Both the position numbers and the translations under genes were made by a program. A stretch of 64,000 bases of DNA from Verpa conica (Eukaryota > Ascomycota > Pezizomycetes > Pezizales > Morchellaceae), in the NCBI GenBank assembly GCA_033030425.1, contig JAUFSD010000018.1:124001-188000 (forward strand). The letters run 5' to 3'. Below the pieces are notes generated by a model, which worked only from the letters and a program-made list of their open reading frames with translations, was not told where the DNA came from and searched no databases. Below are positions 22,979 to 35,726 of the stretch, piece after piece; position 1 is the first letter of the stretch; each line of letters begins with the position of its first letter.

Positions 22979-23883
22979 TAATAATATTTTCTGTTCTAGA
23001 GGGGGGGGGGTAAAATCAACCTATGATTACGGAGAGTGGCATAAGCCAAAGGAGTTTTAATTTTGTTGAAGTCTATATTGGGGCATGTAAAATTTAGTTA
23101 GCGGGATCTAACCAATAAATATATATAAGTATCTTCGGCAAGTGCCGTTAAATTGCTTTTTATAATAATAATTAGGGCGCTTCCGACGAGTGATATCGTG
23201 TGATTAGTGGTTGATGTTATTACGCTTATGTAGGTGTAAGGGCTAGCTACCAATAGGGGTAAGGCTTGGCCTGAGTAGTAACTAAGTTTTTTTTTTCCCT
23301 CAATAATTACATGAGCTTTTAGGCTATGGTATATAATCTTCCGCTCTAGCCTTATGCTCCAGCCTACCGACACTTAAATATAAAAGTAAAATATAAAGAT
23401 ATATAAAACACAAAACTTCGCTGCCACAGTAATTTCTCATGTTCCGGCTCCCCTGATCACTGCCCTTCACCCGGTAGTAAGTTCAACGTCAGATATATTA
23501 CAACAAAACAAGCTTTGGGAATATCAATAGCTAGTTCTAAAATCCGGGGATTGCTATCGTTTAATTAGAGTATTGATGGTCTCTAGTTATTGGGGTTTTA
23601 AGTAATATATTTGGTGAGGGCCTTAGTGTTATACGCTAGGGCTTTTTTGCTATATTACTTCGAGCTAAGACGTTTATTAGCAAGTAGTACCTACATGTAG
23701 CTTAAAAGTTTTGGAGGCTCTTATCCTTTTTATTGGACGAAATGAAATTTAATTGTTTGTAGACAATTTTAGGCCAGGCTCTATCTAGTATATTATAATT
23801 TGTTCCCATAAAAAAAAATAATGGTGTTTATACAATCTTATACTCACATCAAAAACTCAACTATCACTCATTTCTCAGTACTA

Positions 23884-24057
23884 TAGTATAATACCCCTAT
23901 AAGAATATGAAATCGGCGCGGACTCACATTCTTATACAGTAGATATCTTTATAGGAAAGTGCTGGTGCACATAGAATAATCCCTGTCCGACCCACACCAC
24001 GTATTCTTATGAGGTGGATATTCTTATAGACAGAACTATTATAGGGTAATTATACTG
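23884..24057. mobile_element. 174-bp MITE with mariner/pogo-like termini and TA target duplication
   Basis: The left end TAGTATAATACCCCTATAA and the reverse complement of the right end CAGTATAATTACCCTATAA match at 16 of 19 positions. Both ends are bounded by TA (23882-23883 and 24058-24059). The interior has no open frame and repeats ATTCTTATA-type words, so it may fold on itself. CAGT-like ends with TA duplication are typical of Tc1/mariner/pogo non-autonomous elements. Confidence 0.7.
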
Positions 24058-25552
24058 TATTATTATCACAGGCTGAAATCCTGCGGGCCGGTTTAATGCT
24101 TTCAAGAGCATTTTCGTGGATTTTCAAGTTATATCATACGCTAATGTATAAGACCCACCAAGCTTAAAATTCATTGTATACTAATTTCCTCACCTCCCAT
24201 TATTAATCAAAATTCTATTTAAACAGCAGGTATAAACGACAACACGGCCTTTTATCAACCAATAAAAAGGGTCAGAGAGCAAAGTAGCATCGCGACAAAT
24301 GCAAAAGCGTTTAAATTTGTCTCTAGCCGGTTCGCAACACGCACATGCAACATAACGGCTTGCCGAGCTGGTCGCGCCAAAGATTATCCCTTTTCTCCTC
24401 ATGCAGTGGGGGGAATATATTCCACTACTTATATCTAGTCCTGGTAACTTTTGTTTTATCTCGTAATTTCTATGCAGTCTTACTCATATTATCACGAGGG
24501 AATTAAGTCTCCATACTACTCATCGCCACCTACTTTTAATTTTTTTTTCCAAGTACAACCAGTCAATCGACGCTGACTTATACGTATATAATCTCTGATG
24601 ACTCGTCTCCAAATCTAGAATAATTTAAATGCGTAACCCAGTATTATGGTACACGGGATATATAGGGAATTCGAGCGGCTATTATAATTTGTTCAGCTAT
24701 GATGCGACACCTGACGTATCCGTAAATGCAGTGTAATGTAATCTCGTATGTTTCTGTATCACGGATACATATGTATGCTATGCTAGAACTCTCTTTCCCT
24801 TTCTCTCTCCTCCAGTACTATCGGGTTCGCCGAATGCGATGCCGAAAGATGGTCTATTGTGTGTAACCGTTCACCCCCACTCTCTGTAGAAGGCCTCTAA
24901 TTAAGAACCCAGTATCTATTTTCATAGAGTGGAAATATCTTTAATGAAGCCTAGAACAACCACAAGCATAGGTCAAAAATATCTCTAGTGTTCATGGATG
25001 GTTTGGTATTCTGTAAATGTGTAACCAATTGGAATTCAATTATCGAATACATTTTTCTCTCTATTTCCCCCCCCCGTGTTTGAAGTATGTATGCTGACGT
25101 GTAGTACGATCTCGATCCCCAGAAGATCATATTAGATCAAACTAGTAATAATGGTTTCGCTTTAGATACGAGTTTAGCTTGATTATCGTAAACTTTAGGA
25201 ACAAAATAATAGACAACTTCCCACTAAGTACCAACTGGCCCCGCTTTATCCCGAGTTTTTTTTTTTTTTTTCCAAGTAGGGCTTTAGATTATTAATATCC
25301 TTCATCCCTTGGGCAATCATTATCTTGTCGGGTTTGGGCGGAGATTTAGCTCTATACGGTCGCACGCACGAACCCAGCTGTTGGCGCAGCTGACCCCCCG
25401 GCTGGGGACTTGGGGCTGGAGTAAGGCATCGCGACAACATTTTTTTTCTGGTGAGACACCATGAAGCTTGATAGCCAGGGTTAGCCACTGTATTAACCCA
25501 GTTACATACATGAAATAGTTATTGCCCGAGATGGCTAAACCATAAACGCCCA

Positions 25553-25572
25553 GAGAGAGAGAGAGAGAGAGA
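25553..25572 (+). repeat. (GA)n microsatellite
   Basis: About ten AG/GA dinucleotide units in AT-rich intergenic DNA. Confidence 0.8.
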
Positions 25573-26233
25573 TGTTAACCCGAGGTCGTAAACCCTGCAC
25601 CCAGTCTAAACATCATTCCACTTCATTGAAAAGTACGAAAATGTTTCGACTCTTGAGCCCGTAAAACTCAAGGTATATTTGAACCCTCACCCTTGCATTA
25701 ATATATCCCTGTAATATTTTCAGGTGCCGCTGATGCCTTGCAATTAAAACAAAACAAAAAACTCTACCGGAGGCGATTATATGATAATTGGGTGAGAGAG
25801 GGTGGTAGGTATTCTAGAAAGGGCTTTTTTTGAATATCAGTATGTAGTGAGAGTGAGACACCTAAAGAGAAATAATAAAAATCATCAGCCACGTGTCAGT
25901 GCTGACGTCCCACATCCGGTGTCTACCGTAAATCCCGACGATCAGTACCTATATATTTTGGTGGATCATAAGCAGCCTTATTGCGCTTAAGCGCTTACTT
26001 ATCTGTATTAGATCTTTACTAGCATTAAAAAAAAAGTTTAAGGCCGATAACTGATAACCCCGGAAGAAAGAATCTTAAATACCTTTGGTTTGCATTACAT
26101 GAGCACATTCTTGTGAATTCGCCTAAGGAGGGCCGCCTCCTAGCTAGGCCTTCATCATATCATGCTCGACCGGCCCTATATCTAGAGCATTTGAAACGAG
26201 TTAGCCGCAGATCCACAAGTCTTGTTAAATAGT

Positions 26234-26286
26234 ACCTGATTCCGAGATGTATTTATGATTAATTCATTCATTCACCTGGTTCTGAG
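26234..26286 (+). mobile_element. Nano-insertion copy E with diverged 13-bp flanking repeats
   Basis: The core (26247-26273) ATGTATTTATGATTAATTC plus two ATTC units is bracketed by ACCTGATTCCGAG (26234-26246) and ACCTGGTTCTGAG (26274-26286), which match at 11 of 13 positions. The divergence suggests an older insertion than copies D or F. Confidence 0.55.
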
Positions 26287-29200
26287 TAACCAAATTTTTG
26301 TTTACGAATTGGATTTTGAGAACCTAGTGACCGGGCTAAACAGATTCCTGCATGGTTTCAAGTTCTTTATGCAGAATCACGGTAGTAATATCATCTAAGT
26401 TGATGGGACATCGATAGCTGTAACACGAAAAACTTGATGTTTATCTAGTTTCTGTTGTCTCATATCTATAAGCTTATATGTGCACAGCCACGGTACTTGA
26501 TCACTAAATCACAGCCGATCACTCATCGGAGTTATGAGAGTAGGTGGCAAGCTCCGGTACCGAATGAATACAGCCCCCTTTGAGAAATTCCAGAGATTAA
26601 GTATGCTCCTGCACATAGCTTAGAAACCCGTCTATAGTCTTTGGTGTAATTGTTTACTAAAAAGAAGACTAATTATTTCACACGCCATATTTCAATAATT
26701 CTACCGGGAACTCGATATATTTTGCTAACTACATGCATATCATGCGCATAATTATCAAAGGAGTGATCTTACCAACCTAAGTCTCTAAAGTTTAGGAAAT
26801 GATTATATTTTTATTACTTAATCAAGTTTCAATATTTCAATAAGCTATAATAAGTTTAAATCTTATAGTAACGCACGTGCGCATATCTCGGTTGATCGGG
26901 AAAGGCTTCCTAGGGCTAATAGCAGGTTGCGGCTGGGTTTTGTTACTACTTAGTTTTGCTCGTCTATTATTACGCTTATAGGTTGCCACAAACACAAAAT
27001 GCCGCTATCAAAATATGTTGGATCCGTGCTAAACTTGAGAAACTCTCCCAGTGGAGTTCAAAACTACAAAGTTAGGGGGAGGGAGGGTGAGGAAACCTGT
27101 TTTTAGAATGAAAGACCTTTGGGGGCCCCATTTCTGTTTCTAGAAATACAACTATTTTTTTATTTCCGGGCTTCATGCAAGTTGGTATGTATAAAATCAA
27201 GGCTGCAACACAAATTTATAGAAGTATAAGAAATACCTAAATTAAAGACTACAAACACATGATCATTGATCAATCAGATCTCTTTGCGAGCCATCACCCC
27301 CCTACACTACGTGTATTTATATAATACCAACTTATATACAAAATGCCACCTGGATAAATAGTTTATAGTGGAGGTATCTTGTGCCCGAAAAATTCTGTTT
27401 TTGGATAGTGTTGCGAATGTTTGCTAGGTGCCTAGAGAGAGTGTAACGTACCCACGGATACTAGCGAGATCTGCACGACTATAATTGAAACGTGGAGAAA
27501 GCGTGGGAGAAATGGGTCTAGAGACCCTTGTACCCGATTTCAAAAAAAAAAAAAAAAATGGGTGTGATACATAGATTTTGTATGTGTGTTATAGCAATAA
27601 CGTGGAACATGCCGGCACTTGATCATACAGGTTTTGACATGAATAGCCGACTTGTGGTCGCGGTAGGGGAGCTACATCTATATATCAAAAAGAAACGAGG
27701 GGAAAAAGGGAGTTTGAGCTTCACTAATAGTGCCCAATATTTATTTGCTAGAATATGTATACTATTGCCTAGTAATCGTTGTATGTCAGAATCGTGCGAG
27801 TAGACGTATTACTGGCACGGGGGTTAAGCCGCGGCCTAATAATTATCCGCGACAGCATCGGAGCTGTCTGGGTAATTCTGGGGTATTTGCCTTTTTTCCA
27901 AAGTATCTTTACCCCAAGACTCTTACAAGTGAAAATACATGGTATTACCTGGGAGATCTATCGCATCTTCAATTCCAGGGTATCGATGGAGGTCACGTCT
28001 GGTTGAGTTCGCTTACTGCCCTACAGCACGAGGCACTTTCCTGATTGCAAACACTTGTTGAGATAGCGCATTTGGCCGTGTACCCATTTTGTAAGCGAAT
28101 AATACCTTTAGTTATTGCATACAGTGCAACTTATACCCGTTTACAGGATTAGTTCTCCCATTGTGGGCCCCCAGCTGCCCCCTACTCATTCGTCCGTGGT
28201 TACCCTCGCTGCAACTACCAATCTGTTTTGGGTGCCGGCGTTTCCCGGTGGGTGTATGGGGAAAAACCGTGCTTTTCCAGGGCATTGGTGCTTCGATACT
28301 AAGGTACCACAATAAGGCGACAATCACGCACTAGTGCATATCGCATAGTACTTGTGGCATAAGTACCTGAAGATGGGTTTTGTTGGTACAGTATTCAATT
28401 GGTCGGACACGCCCCATATCAGCTTCCTGGTTCGTCGACCCTCACACTTCCTTTTTCAGGTACTTGTGTCCTACGACGAGTATGTATGTGAATTAGCACT
28501 GCATCCATTCGGCCTGAAGCTTCATAGCCTAGACCTGAACTCACTAGTGCATTATCAGGGTAAAAGTTCTGGACCATTTAATAGGTGTGACGGAACCGAG
28601 CGCGGTAGCAATTGTCCAGGGTTCTCCCGGACTGTCGATCCGATGCCGCGATATCAAAACGATCCAAGGATACAACCCGCTTAATATTTGGGGAAGGTAT
28701 AAAGAATCTGAAAACAAGGGTGCGGAGTCAACTATTTTTCCCGTGTGATGAGTTGATGCGAACTGAAAGTTGTTACCTATGGGCAAAAAAGAAAAGTCAT
28801 CTTCAGGTTCTTTTCTTTTTTTTTTCCCTACCTCGGTACGCGCTTGGATACTACAGTAGTCTTACTGTATTATTTATATCCAAACGTATTTTATATTGCG
28901 CAGACCTACCCCAAAGAGAACAATACGAGTCACCGAAATCGAAAGTGGCGTTTGTCTTTTTTTGGTCTCCGGAATGTGGGGCATACTCCTTTGGGCTGTT
29001 CTTGTGACTGCCACGGGGGACGAAAGCTTCTAGTGAACTTGACTATACTGTTTTAGTGAAATATACCTCGCCGCCAAACCTCAGCATATCCATACCAAGA
29101 TGTATCTTAGTAGTCATAAGAATGTAGCCCCCACGAAGCCACCCTCGGCCGATCTTCTGGGGAGTCTCACTCAAAAATGACAGGTACCGGTCATGCCGAG

Positions 29201-32200
29201 GCCAGATGTCAAAGCCTAAAGAGACTTGTATTCCCCACCAGTTCATTGATTTGTATATCAGTTGATAGCTATTCAATCCACGTTTTTCACCGATCATACC
29301 CACAACCAAGAAATTGCGCACGTAGGCAGTTTTAAAAAAATCTTTCTACCCGTCTTTCGTCCTAACGCCATGGAGATGAACGCGGGCCGTCCCATTCCTC
29401 AAAAAGTATTGTGGGAGATCAATAGTTGCTCAATTTTGGTTCTGGGCCCATTGAATCGAAGGATCGAAGAACTTATCTCCTGATAACGTACGCACCCTCT
29501 CTCTCTTTACTCAATGCACATGCGTGGCAAGAATCAGAGTAAAGCTTTCAAGCTATTAGTCAAAAATGAAACCCCCATCCACGTACATATATGCCTAGAA
29601 AAATCATACCTTATATCTTCTCAACACTCATGTACAATAGGTCCTATCACAGCCTATTCTATGCCTTCCTGTCTCAATCAAATCCCAAATTCCCGGAATA
29701 TTCCACTTAGTGCACAAATATCTCCCAACAGTTATGTTCAAGTGCATTTTTTCGACACGAGATACAACTGCAGATATATTGAAATTACGGCATGGCAACC
29801 GAAAGTTATGTATGATTGTTTACAGGTTGGTCGACACTCGTAATATTCTTGGGGCCCAATCTGGTCCGAGGAAATAGCCGCCCTTCACCATTTCCTAGGA
29901 AATAGTGCCGGGAGCTTATGATAGCCATATTCTTCATTCGCCGGGGCGCTGTACCATTAGAACCAGATATGTAGTACACAATTTCGAGTTGGTCCAAGCT
30001 TGGATATCACCCCCTATTCCAAACTATAAGTAGAACTCCGCGCATATGCGCATGTGAAAAAGCTATGTGACTAGCCTCGAACCGCATGCTTGTTATCGAT
30101 CATCGTCACCATTAGTCACTCGAATAAGAATGTTTTAGAGGTGAATCAACTGAATTACTGGAAATTTGAAACATTTTCAACTACCGGAAAAGAAAAGTAG
30201 CTTCCCTGCCTAAGATCTATATTCCAGTTGTTATAGTGATCCTTGCCCGGAGGGACGCCCACAGGGAGAAATGGTTTTCGGTGCAGATGGATGGAACATC
30301 TGAGCTCTCGATGTACCCGGTTCGTGGCTTTGCACCTGCTAGCCGAGGAGGGGGAGGCACAACAACTGCCGCAAAAAGCAGCGGGAACGAAACAAGGCAG
30401 GGAATTTATTTGCTTCCGTGTACGTGCGCAGAGCCACCCAAGGCTTGGTCCCGCCTTTATGTCCCTGGGATCATTGTTCCTATAGTTCATGGTATTGCGG
30501 GGAACAGAAACAACTAACCGCAACAACTACACATCGTTATCATAGCCAACAGTCTTTAATCATGAAGGACCTTAGTAGCCACTAATTATCAAGCAGCAGG
30601 TCCAATTGACTTTCAATCTATATGCCTTAGTGATCATTGGATACTATGTAGTAAAAGCCATCACGATCTACACTGCTGTGCAGATCGTTTTGTCTGGGGC
30701 GAATATTAATTCAGACATGTTCAAACTAGTTTCCCGTTCAACTTCTTATAATCATGCAACAGCACTCGGCGATCGGACTGATTACAATCGATATGTCAAG
30801 GTTTGCGATACCTAACAGCCCTACATACGCACTTCTGATCGATGATGATTTCGGACCCGAAATCTCCGCCGGCTGACGTAAGATAAAAATTCCTTTCTGG
30901 CCCACCGACAAGGCAGGAAATACCAGGCCGTCATCGGAGCTTTGTTTCCCAAATACAGACTCTTGAGTTTTCCATTGGCGGGTTTTCCGAAACCGAACTT
31001 TTGACAGCTGTCAGAAACCCTGGATATCTATTATGTACGAGGAACTCAAAGCCCCATAATATCAAAGCCTGAGTAAAGAGGTTAAGTCGTGGCCCCAGAT
31101 CACTAAAAACTCGTGCATATGTAGAGTACCCTACATTGTCATATGTGCACAACGTAATCATACTCTCTGCTTATGGTGTTTCTTGGGGAACGTCAGAAGA
31201 TCCTGGGATGTCTCATTAATCTTTTGGCCACTCGGATGCGGTCGCCAAGCGATGCTGCAATATGCATAACGGTCTAGCTAGATTTATATTCACCCGGGTG
31301 TCACAGCGTCAGGCATTCGCTCTTTCGGTGTATGGTAGGCAAGGAAAGAGGAGAGTTCTGAGCTTTCTTCGTATCATACGCAAGGTGGTCGCCGTCTAGG
31401 TTATGCCTCTCGAGAATGTATTGGGAGTACCGGTCCCTCTTACCGGTACTGCTCTGGAGATGGCATCAAGTGATGTAACTAGAGAGAGACACGGGGATCC
31501 CATATGATGGGGTTCGCATGTAGGCCGTTAACCGTGTTTGACAAATCATCTAGCTTCCATTGCTACTAACTATTCCCAACAGGATATTAACTAGCTCCTG
31601 GTGCTAAAATTATTAGTAGATTCACTCTTAGAATACTTTCAAAACATAGCTTACCTTGGGAACTGGTATCTCCACAAGATACCTAGCTGGGGGTTCGGGT
31701 GCTGTTATCCTCATTTGTACTTCGGAAGCCTACCTAGTTATGGGGACTTGCTTCGAAACTCCTATACGTACGATGACGATCTCGGACCTTGATCCTGCAG
31801 AGTTGTGTGCATAAATATTGGTACGTATTTAACCCTAGTTACTCTGCATACATGGTTCCAAAGGCCAGCTGCGAAAGTATGCATAGTATGTGCGACCTCA
31901 TGCTTCACAGGGGGGAGGAGTATTACTTAGCTCCTATATGTGCATTTTGTCTCGGGGAACGCCTAGGAGGTACCGTACATGCTAAAACAGAGATCCTCTG
32001 GCCAGTAAAGCGGAGTACAGAATATAGTTAGAAAGGTAAAGAACTAGCACACAAATGCCTCCGTCAAGGGTGACAGATCTTGGAGCGTGGGTTACATGAT
32101 AATAGGACTTACTACTCGCGGTTTCTTGCTAATCCTAAAGCCAGATTTGTTATGTATTTATTCCCTGCTTCACCGATGCCTCCTCCTTTAATCAATCGAA

Positions 32201-35200
32201 CAAGTCCGTGCTTCCTGCGTACCTGAGCGCTGCGCCCACCGCTTACAACCGTCCCTAGGTTCGGCAGGATGGGTTGCATTTCTGGATATTCCCCTCATCC
32301 CATACCCAGGGGATCCCTCGTGGCCTGCACCAGTACCCGTAAATATTGGTAACGAGACCACATAGGGACCACGGCTGTATGCCCAGCCTCTACCGCGGAT
32401 TTGTTTATTTGGAACATCGATTGTTGTGGAATAAACGATCACGATGCCGCTGCACCCTCTAGTACTAAGTAAAAATAAAATAAAGAATAGAGTTCCGACA
32501 AGGTGGCTTGCAGTGTAACACCATCGAATAAAAAGCCCATCCCTATTGAGCCGAATTTCGAACAAGCTCGTTTTATCTCCCATCACTGCTGCTCTACAAC
32601 CCTCAGCCTCATGAATACATTGTAGTACAGCCAGAACTCGAGGCTAAATTCTTGCGTCCAGCTGCCCGTTTTGGGTCCAATTAGCTGCGCATAGTTGTGG
32701 GGAAGCTGGTAAGTGCACACTTGTAGGGATATGTATATGGATTAATATAACCGCAGTCGGGTGCAGTCCCATAGGGTGTTCGTGCATGAGTGAAATCATG
32801 TGGGTTGGGGTTGCTGCTGCTACTACTGATGCATAATGAATCATTTTAGTAAAGACCCATTGGAGAGGATTTCGGATTCAGAGCGTAGGAGACTGGGATA
32901 ATTTGTGATGGAGATGTAAAAAGGGAAAATGTGAGGATTGCCGTTTTCCTTTCTTGGACTTTTCATTGGCATCAAGTCTCGCTTCGAGGATGTTTCCGAA
33001 AAGTTCTGTTGTTTCGCTTTCTGGAACTAGACAGCCCTGGGGACTGGTTGGAGGAAACTATCACCGCATGCGGTCAGTGATGATCGACCATGCAATCGCA
33101 ACCACGTACCCCCCACTTTGTAATGTGTGCTGTAAGTCCCTCTTCTCTTCATTGAAGCTGCTGCAAATCACCCCAGCGTGATTAACAGTTATCGAAATGC
33201 TGAAGCGAAAAGTGATCCCTCCTGAAATGGGCTTTTTGGGTCACAGAAATCATCTATAGATTGGATATTTACTCATCCTGGGTGAGAACAACCCTCACTT
33301 TTTCTGGCTGATCTTTTAGGCGAATAGCTGTAGCATTTTTCCCGTATACATATCCGCCGATGCTGACACAAGTTATTTATTGTTTCCGAGTATTGGGAGA
33401 AGCTCGCAATCCCCAGGAAGCAAAACATAAGAGGTGTCATTTCGTGGTGAAAGCGACAAATTCTGTAGGCACGAGAATTATTCATCAACCCGGAGTATGC
33501 GACGGAAAAATAAACTCCAGTCGCAGCTGGGGGGGGGGCTTGACGGCTACTTACACCGAGGGACGTCACACAAGCCATGCTGTGAGGAGCAACTCCAAGC
33601 CTGCAACAGCGTTACCGCAACTCAGGATGGTGGGTTGGATACAGAAAACCCGTATTAAAACATAGAACCAAGGGCAGCAGCATACCATACCTGCTACCCA
33701 CCATAGAAACTGGCAGGATTCGACCTATTGGAGGGAGACTAGGCACGGGGGTGATTGGCTCGAGCCGTTTTCTGTTTTCTCGCAACCAATAGAGTGTGCC
33801 AGGGCAAGCAAGCATCGCAGTTTCTACGATATCGGATAGACATTTATTTCCTCTTGTTTCATTTCGAGCCTCTGAGAAGAAGGGTAATGTGGGAAAGCAA
33901 GAGTAGGAGATGCAAAACTATTATGCATATTGTACTATACCACACCAAGCTGGGTTGGCCGGTCGGGTTGTGCACCGCCCAGAGGCTTGATCGCGACATT
34001 GTAGAGTACCCTACCCGCAAGCACCCTGTAGGGGAGTGCAGGAAAGGGGAGGGGTGAGGATGAGGAGGGGAGGGGTTCAAGAAGCGTGTGAGTGTGAGTG
34101 TGAGTGACCACTGCATTACATGGGTCACCTATCCCTTAGCAATTGTCACGTCCCCCCGTTTTCTGTTGCGAACGGGCCTTTACAATTCGCGAGAAAGGGA
34201 GCCAGGAAAGAAGGAAGGGGGAAAAAAGAAACCACAGACGGCCTGAAAGACTCTGCGCCTGTGTGTGTGCAACCCGACTTGAGCAGGTGTAGGTGTAGCG
34301 AGTACTAACTCTCAGCGCAAAAGGAAAACCTCCGTAACGTCGATCGACACAGCTTCTCTTCCGCGAAAAACATTGAGTGCAAGCAGAGGCAGACGGTATT
34401 GTGCAGGCAGTGTTGGATATCGCGGGCACTCTGGCCTTCCTCCGCACCTGAACAGCGGCTTCCTCCATTCCCACCCCCCTCGCCCCTATCTTTGCCATTT
34501 CTTTTTCACTACGGGGCAATTGAGGAAAGAGCTGCGAGTGAGTTCGCACGTAAGGTGCGGCGGTCACTTCTGGGCTGAGGAGCTCCTTGGCTAGTCTAGT
34601 CTAGTGGGCGTTGTATTATCGCGGGGCACCGTGTGCATCGCGAGCGAAAAAGAAGCTGCCCCCCCCCCAAGAAACAGGGTCGCAGGGTGGTGCCCACGAT
34701 CTATCGTCAGTACCCCGTTCGCGAACGTATCGCATCTAAAATCGGATCAGGCCTGCTGCCCTCGCTTTTCTAGGCGCACCTGGCGCCGATCCAACAACCG
34801 GAAGGGAGCCCGCCCACTTCTGCTGCTGCTGGTATTGAAGAGCCTCAACCCATTTTCCTCACAACCTCACCATCTCCAGCTATTGGGGCCACCGGCCTGA
34901 CGTCTGTCGCGACTAAGCATTCTAGTCTGACGACTCGCAACCGGAACAACAGGGAAACAAGACCCTGCAGTTGTTTTTGGCTTTTTGGGCCTTGACGTGA
35001 GCTGTCATCTCTCGGCCTTTACAATCTTTCTGGAAGCTAACAGCCTCTTTCTACGCAGGAACCGGCGATCTCTCGCTGAGGAAAAAAGGAGCCTCCGCCT
35101 CCAAGCTATCTCGGGCTTCACATTTGATACTAGAAGTCCCTATTACTAGAGATACTAAACATTGTCTTCTCAATCGTAACGCAGCTTTCCATGAATTCAC

Positions 35201-35726
35201 CAGACATTTATGAGCGATTCGGAGTGGTATAATACGCCCTTCTGTATACGTCTAGCTCCCGCCCTTTTCGCCGCCGCCGAATGACCAACTTGATATATCT
35301 GACCTTTCAGTCTTCCACAAATACCCCGCTTGTCAGCTCTTCGCTATAGTCCCGATACACCGTGCGTTTGACCTCAGTCCTTGTACCTCAAACATCCTCC
35401 AGAGGTTTGCCATTCTCGATATCGAGTTATCGTGAGACATTCCAATATATTACAAAGGTGGGAATTTATCCCGGCCCCATCACCGGCTCCGTTATTGATT
35501 TGATTCGCAAAGCTATAAGCCCCAAGGTTACTTATTTGCCTTTTGCGACCTTTCTAAAAAAGTTACTTTTCCCACGCGACAAATTTTTTTAACTCTCTCT
35601 TCACCCCGCACCCCCCCCCCCTAGAAATCTTATTTCACTCTCGACAATACCCGAGACAGCTCGCTAGGCATCATTTCATCCGATCTTTAAAACTGCCTTG
35701 AGGCTGTGGAAGTAGCACCCTTTTCG

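Larger units (their letters stand above)
22979..35726. other. Gene desert of about 12.7 kb
   Basis: I find no supported gene over this span. Short frames (60-130 codons) lie on both strands with no motifs. AT-rich DNA dominates 23,000-27,500. Recognised items are a MITE (23884-24057), a nano-insertion (26234-26286), a (GA)n tract near 25553-25572 and several homopolymer runs. The last 1.5 kb is pyrimidine-rich in places and probably belongs to the promoter and leader of the Zn2Cys6 gene. Old transposon remnants could be present beyond recognition. Confidence 0.5.

Noticed and set aside
27528..31161. Several frames of 70-131 codons in the gene desert
   Set aside because: They lie on both strands, overlap, and show no motif or codon preference; nothing beyond length supports them.
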